From NCBI RefSeq assembly GCF_932526225.1, contig NC_064036.1:16262453-16326452 (forward strand): a stretch of DNA of 64,000 nt. Direction: 5' to 3'. A program made the position numbers and the translations under genes. Shown piece by piece: positions 1 through 12,265 of the stretch. Every line of letters begins with the position of its first letter. The stretch's first letter is position 1. Below the pieces are notes generated by a model. The model saw only the letters and a program-made list of their open reading frames with translations, was not told the origin of the DNA and searched no databases. Origin of the DNA: Nematostella vectensis (Eukaryota; Cnidaria; Anthozoa; Actiniaria; Edwardsiidae).

Positions 1-105
1 GTCTTACCATCGTCCTGTTCAAACTACACACTTATAGACATACCCGAAAACCAGCATTGTAACTATGTTGACCCAAACAAAACCGAGATTTGTTTGTCTT
101 CGTAG

Positions 106-1526
106 GTTCAAACAAATACATGAAATCTGGCAAGGCTTTCCTTTACACTTTGTACAATCCCAGAGGCTACAAACCAGAGAAACTTCCTGGAACATCTTCA
201 AACAACGTGCACTCTATATATGGTGGTGCTACCTACGGCCCCACGTTTGGAGGAGGTCATGACCTGTACATCGTCGACAAGGCAAACACTCAGAAATCCT
301 CCTATACCAACCCCTATTCATACCAGCGACCTACCGGCTGCAGTGGAAACAACTGCTTGGCCGGCAGTTACCAGTTTACACCTAACGAAGTGGAAGTGTT
401 TTATGAGTTCAAATCAAAACCTGATAAAGGTACACTTACCTAAAGCAGTTTCCCTATTCAAAGTTTTTTTTTTGTTGCCACACTTCCGAAAACTCAACCA
501 TACCATTTGTCTTTCATACTTTAGTCAATGGTGGATGGTCTGAGTGGACGTCATGGTCTGACTGCACCAGAGTCTGTGGAAAGGGAACATCTACCCGTAA
601 GAGATCCTGCACAAACCCCAAACCTGCCTGGGGAGGCAGCGATTGCATTGGCAAAGTGGTGGAAACAAAATCCTGCGGAACAGACAAGTGCGACGGTAAT
701 CAGCGGGGTTATATGCTATATGTTATAATGAAAAATACGTTTCGCTGACCGCATTATCCGATGACTAAGATAACATCAGAAACATCGCCCCGATACTCTT
801 CCTTAACTAGGTTTATCTGATTCCTTCACAGGAGGTCTTGAGTCTTCGACAAGCATTGGAGACAAGCTTGAGTACCTAAACGATTTGTACTTGTTCTTGA
901 GACCGGTCCAACAACGGCCAGGGAGTCGATGGCGCAACTGCTACACCGCAAGTAGGGATGGCTGGGAGGCAAAGACGTTTCATCAAAAGTGTGACGGAAA
1001 AGGACCAACAGTCACCATTGTGCGTGTTGGCAAAAACGTCTTCGGTGGCTACTCCGACAACTTTTGGACTAGTAAGTAATGTCATTCGTAGCTTCATTTT
1101 CACAAGACTATCCCAGATAAACTATAAAACCGGCGTTGTAGTTCCGTTTGCCTATCACAGAAGACTTAGCTAAAAAAGCGCATTACCTACAGTAAATATT
1201 GTTTGTCTGTTTTAGGTTCAAACAGTTACATGAGTTCAAACAAGGCTTTCCTGTACACCTTGTACAATCCCAGAGGCTACAAACCAGAGAAACTTCCTGG
1301 AAAATCTTCAACCAACGTGCACTCTATATACAGCGGCGCCAGTTACGGCCCCACGTTTGGAGGAGGTCATGACCTGTACATTGCCGACAAGGCAAACACT
1401 CAGAAATCCTCCTATACCAACCCCTATTCATACCAGCAACCTTCCGGTTGTAGTGGAAACACCTGCTTGGCCGGTAGTTACCAGTTTACACCAAGTGAGG
1501 TTGAGGTTTTTTATGAAGCAAGTTAA
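106..1526 (+). CDS. TLDc-TSP1-TLDc protein, 5' partial
   Basis: Four exons are visible: 106-429, 525-695, 832-1071 and 1216-1526 (TAA stop). All introns are phase 1 with GT-AG borders. Exon 1 is the C-terminal half of a TLDc domain (core YGPTFGGGHDLYI), so the N-terminal half lies left of the window. Exon 2 is a thrombospondin type 1 repeat (GGWSEWTSWSDC, then CxxxC pairs, ending in CGTDKCD). Exons 3 and 4 are a second complete TLDc domain whose last exon is nearly identical to exon 1. TLDc is best known from the intracellular oxidation-resistance proteins OXR1 and NCOA7, whereas TSP1 repeats are extracellular. I infer a secreted or surface protein, but the signal peptide is out of view. The paired phase-1 exons suggest duplication by exon shuffling. 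Domain calls are firm; function is unknown. Confidence 0.85.
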
Positions 1527-1858
1527 TTTCGTATATCGGTTTTTGCTTTTATTTGGCTTTATATTGATACAATTTAAGTAGGTGGGGTTAGATGTGATGT
1601 TTTTAGAGGTTTGCGGCCTCCATGATTATTTTTGCGTTTTATTAGCAGGTGAAGGGTTGGAAAATGCGACTTGTATTTTTAATGTACGTCAATCTGGCTT
1701 TAGATTATAGTCGAAGGTATTGTTGTCATTATGGTATCATTAGTATCATTATTATTTACCAATTCTTGTTTATGGTTGAAACTAAAGTAAGGTTCTACCT
1801 AATATTATCAACATGGTAATATCTATATTCAAAATGGTGTTGGTTTACTCCTTGGTAA

Positions 1859-1864
1859 AATAAA
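1859..1864 (+). terminator. polyadenylation signal of the TLDc gene
   Basis: AATAAA lies 333 bp after the TAA stop of the TLDc/TSP1 gene, the first such hexamer on the + strand downstream of it. The distance suits a short animal 3' UTR. Confidence 0.55.
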
Positions 1865-1869
1865 GCATT

Positions 1870-2958
1870 GCAATTGCAGTATGATGTTGTCACTCTGTAT
1901 TCCCTTTTTGTCTATTTTTTTTTCTAGTTTCCCTCCCTTCCCACCCTTTTAGTAACATATTAAAACACATTGACCCCTCAACCGGTTTGTACCGGCTTTG
2001 GGAAGTACCCACAACCCAAAAAATTCATAAATGCAAACTAAGCACAACAAGATGAAGATACTCAGGCATCAGTCTAAGGGATAAATGGTCTTGAAGATAT
2101 GCATCCAACCAAGGTGTTGGCAACTACTCTTAAGCCAAATAATAGCACAGGTTCTTTGACAAATTTCAAATCGAACAAGGAAAGAAAAGCAGTATCACCC
2201 CTCTCAATAAAACGCTCAAAATACCACACAAGGGAGAGAGATCAGCAAACACAGCTCAAGACACAAATAGATACCTTTATTCTGATCCTCCAGGTTGATT
2301 TCCATGGCCTCAAAACACAATGTCCACTTCTTGAAGGCTTGTAAAACCACGAAGATGCCTTTACAGATTGAAAAGCATTCTGAGAGATCCAGGGAAAAAT
2401 TCACGAGGGGAGGGCCAGTCAACACTCCTCTCCCCAAAGTCAGATGGTTTTTTATAAGTCATTTCACCCCGAAGCCAAACAAATCAATTTCAAGTCATAC
2501 AGACCCAGAATAGCAGTGTAAACAATTTTGGAATCAATTTGGTTTTAGAAAAGACTAGAAAATTATTTTCTCATCCAGGCAAAGCCAAAGAAGAAAAAAT
2601 CATCATGAATCCACCTTTGCTTGCAAATATCCATAAGCAAAGCACTCAATTATGCCCCAAAAGACTTTATGATGTCCTGAGACACTCTCCTAATATGCTC
2701 ATAGCTGTATTTTTGATGAAAAATACAAGCAACCATCAACTTGTGCTGGCTTCAGCACAACGACGAGGGATTAAAAGTGGGGACCGCAAAGCACTTTTGG
2801 AAAGCTTGGATACCGCTGACTAGGTGCAGCTGTGTTTGACTTTGAAGGGGGTGTATAAAACTCAGAATAGGGGGGAGGTATCTGTTTTTAGTCTGTTTTT
2901 TATAAATTCAGCTCAAAAATAGCCAGGAGTCAATGGGTTAATATGTTAAAAGACTCTT
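1870..2958. other. intergenic stretch, no gene recognised
   Basis: AT-rich sequence with short open frames on both strands (for example 2539-2823 +). Their composition is lysine- and serine-rich, and I see no recognisable domain, splice pattern or repeat. Confidence 0.4.
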
Positions 2959-2968
2959 TAGAAAACCC

Positions 2969-3316
2969 AAGAGAGCATAAGATAAGAGAGGGATACTTTG
3001 GTCTCTTTTTTTAAACGTTTTCGAAATCTTGCAATCCTCGAAGTACTACATCCCCTTAATAAACCGCAAGTGCCTGTATCTTTGATGCTAAAATGAAATT
3101 TTCGATGGTATTTGTGCAAATAGGGTGGGGTTTTTTTCGGTTTCAAGTCACAAAACAGCGGCAAACAACAAGATGAAAATGCCAAAGTGCGGGGGGTAGG
3201 GTGAGTAAAAATGCTCACGCGCAGTGGTGGGATGGTGGTTACTAAAAATAGCCGGATTCGGAATCGACATGGCGCGCGGGTAATACCAGTGTCTCTCTCT
3301 TATCTTATGCTCTCTT
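2969..3316. mobile_element. MITE-like element with perfect 22 bp inverted ends
   Basis: The sequence aagagagcataagataagag at 2969 recurs inverted with its last two bases at 3295-3316, giving 22 bp perfect inverted repeats around a 300 bp AT-rich interior with no transposase. The similarity extends loosely beyond both arms, so the true ends may be slightly further out. No clear target duplication is seen. Confidence 0.6.
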
Positions 3317-5547
3317 GGAAAACCATAATATATCAGAAAATTATAAAAAAAATTCTGAAAACACAGTTGATGCCATTTCTTGAGATATAATTTTTGGGTT
3401 TGATTTGGTGTCAAACGTTATACCCTTGTCAATACCCCTGAAATACTATTTTTTCTTGACAAAGCACCATTACAAATAAGCATCTTCCCCCCAAAAAGGA
3501 CCTCGCCTTAAAGTTCCTAAAACCTTTCACTTATATCAATCTAGCTAAAACAAAGCATAGATAAACTTTCAAATGCTGAAAAGGGAATTAAATTTGATTG
3601 AAATTTGAGTTTTCTACAGATCTTCGAAAATTTCCCTGGCCGCGCGAAAGGAGATTGAATCGAGTAAATAATTCCAAGTTTTGGCGGGAAAATCTGAATC
3701 AACGTATATTGCTTAATCCGTTAAAATTCAAAGACAGCAATACCACAAAATATTGGCGAATTGTTTTCTATTGCAATACGACCCACAACGAAGCGGATAA
3801 TAATTTAAAGTCAAGAATTTTATGCGAAAAAAGAAAATATCGTTTTGTTGTAGGTTTTAAGTGCACCAGTCCCTTAGATTCAACTGAGGAGTTCCAAATA
3901 AGAAATTTCAAAATCGCTCAAAATTAGTTTAAAGTTAGCCCCTGGTTCTCTTATCATGTTTAAAAAGTTTGAGTTACATACAATAAATATTTTTCGAGAA
4001 ATTCCGAATTTACGATTTTGCCTATAAAATCGCCGATTTGGGGGCATTTTTCACCTTTCGTAAAAAATCGCAAAATATTCTTCAAATATACGCGAAATTA
4101 AAAATAGCGATACAGATCCTTAGAAAGGAGTTGATAAGGTATAAATCGAGTGGTTTATTTACTTTTTCCGGCAAAAAAAAGTATATTTTATTGCTGTCTA
4201 AACATGTCAATAAAAAATGTCGACTTGAATAATAGCTTAAATTTGGGGCTTATAAAACCGATGGTACATGGATTTTCGCAGAGATTTTGCACTTTAAGCA
4301 AACATTGGTGTTATTTCTTCCGATTCAGCAAATAAAAAATTGGGGGAATCAAATTCCCGAATTATAATGAAGCCGAACGCAACCCCATGTCGAGCTCAAA
4401 TAACACTCGATTTTCTTGACAGCCGTCTTTATTAGATACACATGCCTGTTTGTACAGGAGAAAAATCACAGAAAATAAACTCTACCCTTGCTGTATACTA
4501 ATCTCATATGCTGTATAATTGTCTTGGTTCATCCTTGGAAGTTACTGGAAGTCAATAAAGACATTACAATGAAAAATATTTGCTATTTTGTACAGACTTC
4601 AGTTCAGAACGCCTGCCGGAATGGCAAACTTTGAAGGATTTGTTTGGGTTTTAAAGTTTCTTTACGCTCAATTGAAGTAAAAGATATTCAAGCATGTCAG
4701 TTCTTACCTTCTGCCAAGAGGTTTCTAGGGGAAAAGCCGATTTGTAAGATTAATTTCAATGAAAGGTCAAGTACTTGAACACGAGTCTGGTTTCAGATGA
4801 CAACTGATCAGCGGTCTACCAGATGAGAATGCGTGAATTTGCAAAGGAAACCCGATATAAAGAATAGTTTAACCAGTCCGCTTGCAGTTTTTATTCTAGA
4901 TTGTTTCTTATTTTATGTTCTTCATTTTATAAAAAAAAAAACATATTAATGATGCCAAAATTATTTTAAAAAGATACCGTAGGAAACACCAATCGAAGAA
5001 TAAAACACAAATACCACAAGCAAACATGCTTCGTTGACATAAGGGCATAAGCTGAAAGAATTGTCACACTCCCTCAAAGCGGCATCCTGTTATAGTAACA
5101 CCTCCGTTAGCCACAAAAGGCTTTAGGGCAACACAAAGAGATCACATTAGGCTGCTTCTTATAAAATCAGGCAAGCATAAAATTGTAATTCAGATGATGC
5201 TTGATATTTTTCTTGATCATGACTACCTGTGATTACGCTGTTTGCGTGGGTGGTCCTTGTGGCCCTAGTGTCGATTGCTCGAGCAATTCAAAGTGCGTTC
5301 TTAAACTTTAAACTGAGTTTGAACTTCTTCTTGCTAGAGCTGGTAAGTGAATCATGATTTAACGACCGGAGTATTTGGTAAGCGCGCGAGTAGGTGACTC
5401 TTGAAACGCAAATGTTTTCACAGGTAGCCCAGGCAATGGTTGCTTGTTCGTAGCTCGGAATTCGGCTGTTCTGAGAGGGGACGAGTAAAGCGACGACGAG
5501 TGAAATGAGTTCTCTAATAAAAATCTGACTACCCCCGAAAGAACAAA

Positions 5548-5720
5548 GAGGGATTTTTTTATGCCTTTGCAGTATGTTCACGGGACTTTTATTGTCGGAT
5601 TTGGCTACGTACCAGGGTTATCTAGCTTATGCTTTATAGTTTTGTCTACAAATAGCACGTCAATTGGGAACCGAAAGTGTACCCTCGGCCGTTGTGGGCG
5701 CACACCCTGCACCCCCCCTT
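5548..5720. repeat. dispersed repeat, copy 1
   Basis: The segment from the gaaagaac/gggattttttta motif through ttattgtcgg and caaatagcacgtc to ggccgttgtggg is shared with 41720-41860 in DPH2 intron 7. Both copies are followed by a C- or G-rich run. No coding capacity is recognised. Confidence 0.6.
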
Positions 5721-5859
5721 CCCCCCCCCCCCCCTGGGCATATTTTGGGGAGTCCCTATTTCAACTCATCTTCCCGTTTCGTAGACTCGACTTATTTATC
5801 GTGCACCTCTGCTTTCCTTATATTAGTTTATGTGTGTTCCGATGTTTGTGTGTGTATGT

Positions 5860-5887
5860 GGGGGGGGGGGGGGGGGGGGGGGGGGGG
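5860..5887 (+). repeat. 28-base poly(G) tract
   Basis: An uninterrupted run of G follows a short TG-rich stretch. It is one of about ten G or C homopolymers of 12 bases or more in the window. Confidence 0.95.
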
Positions 5888-8459
5888 AGCGACGGAGATT
5901 TCTTTTTCATTACGGACTTTGCGCAAAAGTACAGACTAGCTCACAGGCTAAAACATCCCTCGCATTAAAACAATGTCAATCAGCAGTATATCTTTCGTTT
6001 AGCGAAAGTATTATTTTACCCCTCAAACACGGGGAGAAGATCGTCGTCTGTATCGGAATCATAGACATGTTTATTCAATCTGTCGCAAGCTCCAACTGAT
6101 TTTGTAACCCTTTTCCAGGCAGTCTTGTTGGCATTGCACAGTTGCTGTTCTTGTTATATCAAGCAAAGTAGCCAATAACGAGTTAATGTTCTCACGGCAA
6201 TCTACGATTGTGCTTGTGCAGAAGGAAAGTAGCCCATAGAGGGTTACTGTTCTAACGGCAATCAACAGCTTACATTGAGTTAGCTGACAGCTCAGTGGTT
6301 GGACAGAGTGTTTTTTTTTTCTCTTGCTACAAAGTAGCGAAGCAGCCCATTTAAAGTCACTATTCTCACGGTAGTTGCCGATTTTCCAGCTACCGATTTT
6401 TCAAACTACTTCAGTCACCTGGAGCAAGTCCGTAATGAAAAAGAAACTCTGTCCCACCGGCGACCAGCAACAACGGCACACTTACCCTAGGGACTCCCAC
6501 GCAAAAGGTAAAACCTTTAAAAGAAAAAGTCGACAACAACGCAGATTTATGTTTTTAGAACGATATTTCGGCTGGCCAATACCTGCCTTCTTCAGCTTCA
6601 GGTTATAAATGAGTTACAATGGCATGTTACAGCTAGTATATGTACAAAGTTCATTGATGATTAACTAACAAAAGGTAAAAATAGCAATTGAGTAAGGGGT
6701 GACTTATGGAAGATGGTAAATAGGGTGGTGTGGATTACTGAGTAGCTAAACGGTTTCTTCACATATGTTTGTGTATTAAAAAAAAATAAATAAAAATAAC
6801 CCGGTCCGCCGAGGTCTGATCCGCGTAGGTCCTGTCTTCATTTTACAAAGACCCGATCCCATTATAGATAAAAATTTCTCCAGTAATCAAGCAGTGCTCA
6901 TGCGCACACAACTAATATGCAGATAAACGTAACGTTACAATTTTTACTCTTACGCCTAAGTTCTTTTCCAAATCATCAGATGTTTTTGAAAATAGACAAA
7001 CAAGACATGATATCGCCTTTTTTAAAATATGATTTTCTAATTAAGAAAGACTAGGACTCAAAACGGTATGTTCTTATCGTTATTAGGATACCTGTGGAAA
7101 GTCACGCATTTTCATCTGGCAGACCGCTGATCAGTTGTTGTCATCTGAAACCAGACTCGTGTTCAAGACTTGACCTTTGCATTGAAATTAATCTTACAAA
7201 TCGGCTTTTTCCCTAGAAACCTCTTGGCAGAAGGTAAGAACTGACGTGCTTGAATATCTTTTACTTCAATTGAGCGTAAAGAAACTTTAAAACCCAAACA
7301 AATCCTTCAAAGTTTGCCATTCCGGCAGGCGTTCTGAAATGAAGTCTGTACAAAATAGCAAATATTTTTCATTGTAATGTCTTTATTGACTTCCAGTAGC
7401 TTCCAAGGATGAACCAAGACAATTATACAGCATCTGAGATTAGTATACAGCAAGGGTAGAGTTTATTTTCTGTGAGTTTTCTCCTGTACAAACAGGCATG
7501 TGTATCTAATAAAGACGGCTGTCAAGAAAATCGCGTGTTATTTGAGCTCGACATGGGGTTGCGTTCGGCTTCATTATAATTCGGGAATTTGATTCCCCCA
7601 ATTTTTTATTTGCTGAATCGAAAGAAATAACACCAATGTTTGCTCAAAGTGCAAAATTTCTGCGAAAATCCATGTACCATCGGTTTTATAAGCCTCTAAT
7701 TTAAGCTATTATTCAAGTCGACATTTTTTATTGACATGTTTAGACAGCAATAAAATATACTTTTTTTGCCGGAAAAAGTAAAGAAACCACTCGATTTATA
7801 CCTTATCAACTCCTTTCTAAGGATATGTATCGCTATTTTTAATTCCGCGTATATTTAAAGAATATTTTGCGATTTTTTACGAAAGGTGAAAAATGCCCCC
7901 AAATCGGCGATTTTATAGGCAAAATCGTAAATTCGGAATTTCTCGAAAAATATTTATTGTATGTAACTCAAACTTTTTAACCATGATAAGAGAACCAGGG
8001 GCTAACTTTAAACCAATTTTGAGCGATTTTGAAATTTCTTATTTGGAACTCCTCAGTTGAATCTAAGGGACGAGCGTAAGAATGTCGCCATTCTTGATTG
8101 CGAATGCAGCGCGCGCGCACAATGCAAAAACAATTTAAACACTAAAAAATATCTGCTAAATTTTGCAGATTTGTTTCCTGAAGTTGAATAATTATTTGAC
8201 TACCGGTTTAGCGCGCATATGTTTTCTCATGTAATTTGGTTGACATCTCGATCTACGTCACAAACGACTGGACCCGGGCCTTTCAGTTCACGGCTTTTTT
8301 TCCGAGGGTTGACCAAAATACCTCAATATTACAGATTTGAGTTATTCGCGCGAACGCGTGTTTTATAGGGTCCATACGAACCACATACCATTCGTAAGAT
8401 GAAAATATAAAGAATTGACAAAATCTATCAACTCTGAATGGTTATATGGACTTTAAAGG

Positions 8460-10748
8460 AGAAATATGAATAAGCGCCTTCCCCGAACAAGTGCCTTACC
8501 TAAACGTGTTGTATTTCATAGACTCTTATGACAAAAGGGGGCAATATTTTAAAAAGGAAATCAAGGGTGGGGGATTAGACTTTGATGCTGTACAAAACAG
8601 AGAAAATAAAGTATATTACCATGGACAGCGAGTAAATTATAGCATATGCGCGAAATACACTAACCTCATTTGAAATGATGGCATACTTTTTTTTCTTAGC
8701 AGCCATAAAACACCTAAACTTGCCATCACCTCAGAGACACTTCGATTAGACCAGCTTATCCACCCTAACGTTCACTTGCCGGGGAGCACTAGAAACGATT
8801 TTTGAGTTGCACCACAGGAAAACTGGTACTCAGGGTAAAACAAATATAAGTTTTTTTTTGTCGTCTTAGAGACGTTTCCGTAGGTTTCCGTGGGTTCCTT
8901 GAATTAGAGATGCCGGTTATTTTCAGTATTTGTTCGCATGTGTTTCGTAAAAATATTTACCGTGAGATCTATCCAAATAGGCACAAACAAAAACAAATGC
9001 TTGGTAACCTGTCCTTGCAGACACCACTACATCATCTCCCCGTTACGGACATCACACACATTTAATTCGCTCATACGAGTATACAAACATTGCCTAATCC
9101 AAATTAGGCCGAGTATATACTTCATAGCAGAGCCAGCGCGGAGCTCTATAGGTATAGACACGGGCTCATAAGTAGGGGCAACCAACTTCCCCACATTCTG
9201 GTACTATAAAGGTGTCAGGGCGTTTCCTAGGATCAGGCTATTTTTAGACGCGCGGATTAGCCAATCAGATGACAGGGCGGAAAAATCGACTTTGTGTCAA
9301 GGAATCCAAAATGGCGGTCGAGAAGGGGCAAAACGACGCTTGTTTTTCAAAGTCTTATACAATCGTCAAATGCCTCCTAATTTCTGAACACTTTTGGCCA
9401 CAGAGAAAGAAACATTTTCTTACTAGCCTTGGACTATTTTTTTAACTCAAATGTTGCTGCGAGTACATTTTTCTTGTTCTAGCAAAAAAATAAGTGATCA
9501 TTTGTATCGATCTCGAAATCCTCTCGCTGAAAGGCGATATTATCATTCATAAGGTTTTTGATACTGCTAGTTAACTAACAATATTGTTTTTTTAGTTTTT
9601 GTTTTAGTTTTTGTTAAATATTTTTATTAAACGAGCCCTTCAAATCTGGAACTGTGTTTGTATCAACACCCATGACCTGTCCTGGACTCACTGTCCTGAC
9701 CTGGTAAGAAATATCCATGTAAAAGTATACTAACATAAAAGGCAACCTCAATATGGATATTCATATTTTGTCAATTCTATTTCCATTTAATTAAAAAATT
9801 TATACTTGTTATTTATGATCTGTTATGAATACTTTGTTCAAATTTGACTTTCCAAAAAAAGAGATGATAGAGAGGATGTGTATTATATAGTGACTATCCA
9901 CTGACATCGTTTCTCATTTGATCTCTTGGCTGAGAGAAACTGTAATACGTTTTATAATCATTACAAAAAGGCAAGGAGGGTATAAAAGCATGCATATATG
10001 TAAGACTTGCCACCATTATAGTAATGCACTTTCAGTCCTTGTTAAATCTTTCAGAAAAGAAGATTATGCGGCCACACAGTCTGTTATTTCCCTGTAATAA
10101 TAACAGTCGGTTATTTTGCTGTAATTGATAATTATATGTAATGATAAGGAAAATATCCTTAAGTTTTTCTTTTAATGATAATATCTGCTTTATTAATGAC
10201 TGTGTTTTGCTACTCAAAAAGCTTTATTGTTGACTTTTGTTTACTGTAAAATAACTTAGTTTACACAACTCCTTATTATAATTATCATTTTTTTAGTTAA
10301 TTATTTTTTGAAGTTGTTTATATTAGCTGCAAACATGCTACTCTTACTATTAAATATTAACTGCAGGTATTGGCCTGCCAAAATATAGTGTATTAAAAAG
10401 CACCTCTAAAGGGTGTCAACTTATTTCTTTTAAAGTCTGCATTTGTCTCTAACTGTTGACACAGTCCACAAGATCCAGCAGGATAGAAGTTGTCATGTGG
10501 TTTTCTTCCTGTGCTTATTTGGCCCATTTTGTGTACATTCATTTGGCATGGTGTTAACACAACTTCTAAGAATCTGACATTTTTTTGGTGCAAGGCCAGA
10601 TTTTCCTCTTCACAGACTGAAGCAGGGCACCAACAAATCAAAGCTTGTAAATCCTGGTTATCAAAGTCATAGTATGAAATATGTCCAAGGTATTGAACTA
10701 TTTGCCTTGATTCTCAACATTTATCAAACCAGGAATTTATCAAACCAG
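8460..10748. other. intergenic stretch, no gene recognised
   Basis: AT-rich DNA without a supported gene. Around 9120-9165 a short segment (agcagagccagcgcgg, then ctataggtatagac) resembles 25160-25225, so a diverged repeat family member is likely. The rest shows only short chance frames. Confidence 0.4.
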
Positions 10749-12244
10749 GAATTAGGCTACCTGCGCCGCGAAGACTGCGTAGTCCACGGCGGACGCCTCT
10801 CTTGCACGACCGGAGAGGGCGGTGCCGCGAAAAACACAGTCCACCGGATCTCGACCGCTGTATACGAGAGTCTGCCCATTCAAACCAAAATGGAATGTTA
10901 GAACAGCTATTACTTTCCAGGCATGTTCACTAAAACAGTTGAACAGTTTATATTGTAACCTAAATATTAGCCCCATCTACATTGATCATGACATTTCTAT
11001 ATCCTTCCTCTGAATATTTGTTTCGTTGTAAATCCTTTGGGTTGATTGGCGTACCAAGGCTTTGCCATATGAGTGATTTGACCACTTCAAAATTTTAGGA
11101 CACTAAAAATGGACTCCAGAGTGCAACCGCTGACAAGAAATGAATGGACTGATGAAATAACCATCATAATCATCACGCAATTTGCACAATGATGAAGAAC
11201 CATTCAGCAAACTAAAGGAAAAAAAAGGATCACAAGATCACAAGTGGCAAGAGCTATTCCCAGGAAACGAACCGGCTGGCCTCTTCGTGGCGAAGGTAGA
11301 TGTGTCCGAGATCCCCATGGACGAGCTACAGGCCTCCTTGCCGGCGTTCGAACGCCAGCTGTTGCGCGACGGCTACGGCCTGTACTCCATCAGCAAGGGG
11401 ACCTCGCTGCCGCCATGCGCGCAGACACTCCCACGATACTGGCGAACACCGATAGCGTGGGGAAGCACGTCTGCACCTGGATCCGCACAAGCGATGCCGG
11501 CTACACGGTGCGCACGAAGCTCTACAACAAGGTCGTATCGAATTTCGAAGCGGGCGAGGTCCGAGAGCCAATCGGCGGCCATCTGGCCGACTATGTCGAC
11601 TGCCCGAACAAGCACCTACGGCAGACTATCCTGCACCCAGATGTGCAGGCCAGAGGATGCATCCGGATCGAAGTCTCTCTCTCTACGCCTGCAGCGGGCG
11701 GGACCTCGCGGCCGACACTGCTACCGAGGTGGTGGAAGAGGCCTTGGCCCTGGCATCCCACAAAGATCTGCCGGAAGAAGAAGGCCTCTTCGTGGTCCAG
11801 CCACCGGCCAAGCAGTGGGAGAACCTGGCCGCATGCCTCGACCGGTGCCTTGTGCTGGCCGACCGACCACAGGGCTCGATCTTTGTGGCCTGGTATGCGC
11901 ACACCACAACGGGTAGGGTCTCGGGCGTCCGGGTCCGCCCCACCAAGGCAAACGCAGATGCAGACGCGACCTGGAAACGGGCAGTAGAGTGGGCCACAGC
12001 CGACTTCGGATTTCGGGCGTGTCCAATCTTCCGGGTCGACATCCTTGCGGCAGACCAGGAAGGTGTGGAGCTGGCCCCGCTTCGATGCTACACCAAGGAC
12101 GCCGACGCGAGCACGATTTTGGCCGCCAGCAAGCAACCCACCCAGCTGCACCCGGATGGCCCCGACCCGCGGGGAGACCTCTACGCCATGGGGTATCGAG
12201 GAGGCGTGCTGTTCTGCCTGCCCGGCGGGCTCGTCGTGGTCTAG
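10749..12244 (+). pseudogene. Rep-like gene of GC-rich element, copy A (broken)
   Basis: This is a second, damaged copy of the gene at 12266-14737, in the opposite orientation. The piece 10749-10883 matches the GYLRRED to STAVYESL part. It is followed by 360 bp of AT-rich unrelated DNA, and homology resumes at 11243 (KWQELFPGNEPAG). About 85 bp are missing near 11393, just after GLYSI, removing the DYTRDFSG motif, and the reading frame shifts there and again near 11690. Copy A keeps EAGEV codons near 11550 that copy B lacks. Its 3' end differs from copy B: after the shared HPDGPDP it runs DLYAMGYRGG to a TAG at 12242-12244. It is clearly not functional as one protein. Confidence 0.75.
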
Positions 12245-12265
12245 TCTCGACAAGTCTCGACAAGT

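Larger units (their letters stand above)
3869..8071. mobile_element. 4.2 kb foldback-like element with about 970 bp inverted arms
   Basis: The left arm, 3869-4835, is the reverse complement of the right arm, 7103-8071, with only scattered substitutions and small indels. The outer edge is gtcccttagattcaactgag. The 2267 bp spacer contains a dispersed repeat and a 28-base G run and has no recognisable transposase. The element sits inside a TTAA repeat whose uninterrupted sister is at 33820-34634. I could not find a clean target-site duplication. The class is unknown; very long inverted arms recall foldback or Mutator-like non-autonomous elements. Confidence 0.7.
3512..8452. mobile_element. TTAA-flanked repeat (copy 1), split by a 4.2 kb insertion
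   Basis: TTAA at 3508-3511 is followed by AGTTCC, and GGACT at 8448-8452 is followed by TTAA. The first part (3512 to about 3860) and the last part (about 8075 to 8452) match the continuous 815 bp copy at 33820-34634 at about 90 percent. The copies share the TTAA duplication and the AGTYC/GRACT ends. TTAA targets are typical of piggyBac and Kolobok elements. No transposase is present, so this is a non-autonomous element. The middle is occupied by the long-inverted-repeat element at 3869-8071. Confidence 0.7.

Noticed and set aside
2539-2823. Plus-strand frame of 94 codons
   Set aside because: No domain, no splice context, and AT-rich low-information composition.
3869-8071. Assembly artefact explanation for the long inverted arms
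   Set aside because: The arms differ by scattered substitutions and indels and the spacer is unique, so they are not a simple mirrored misassembly.
11591-12253. Minus-strand 220-codon frame opposite copy A
   Set aside because: Antisense of copy A; the matching protein similarity between the two copies is on the plus strand here.
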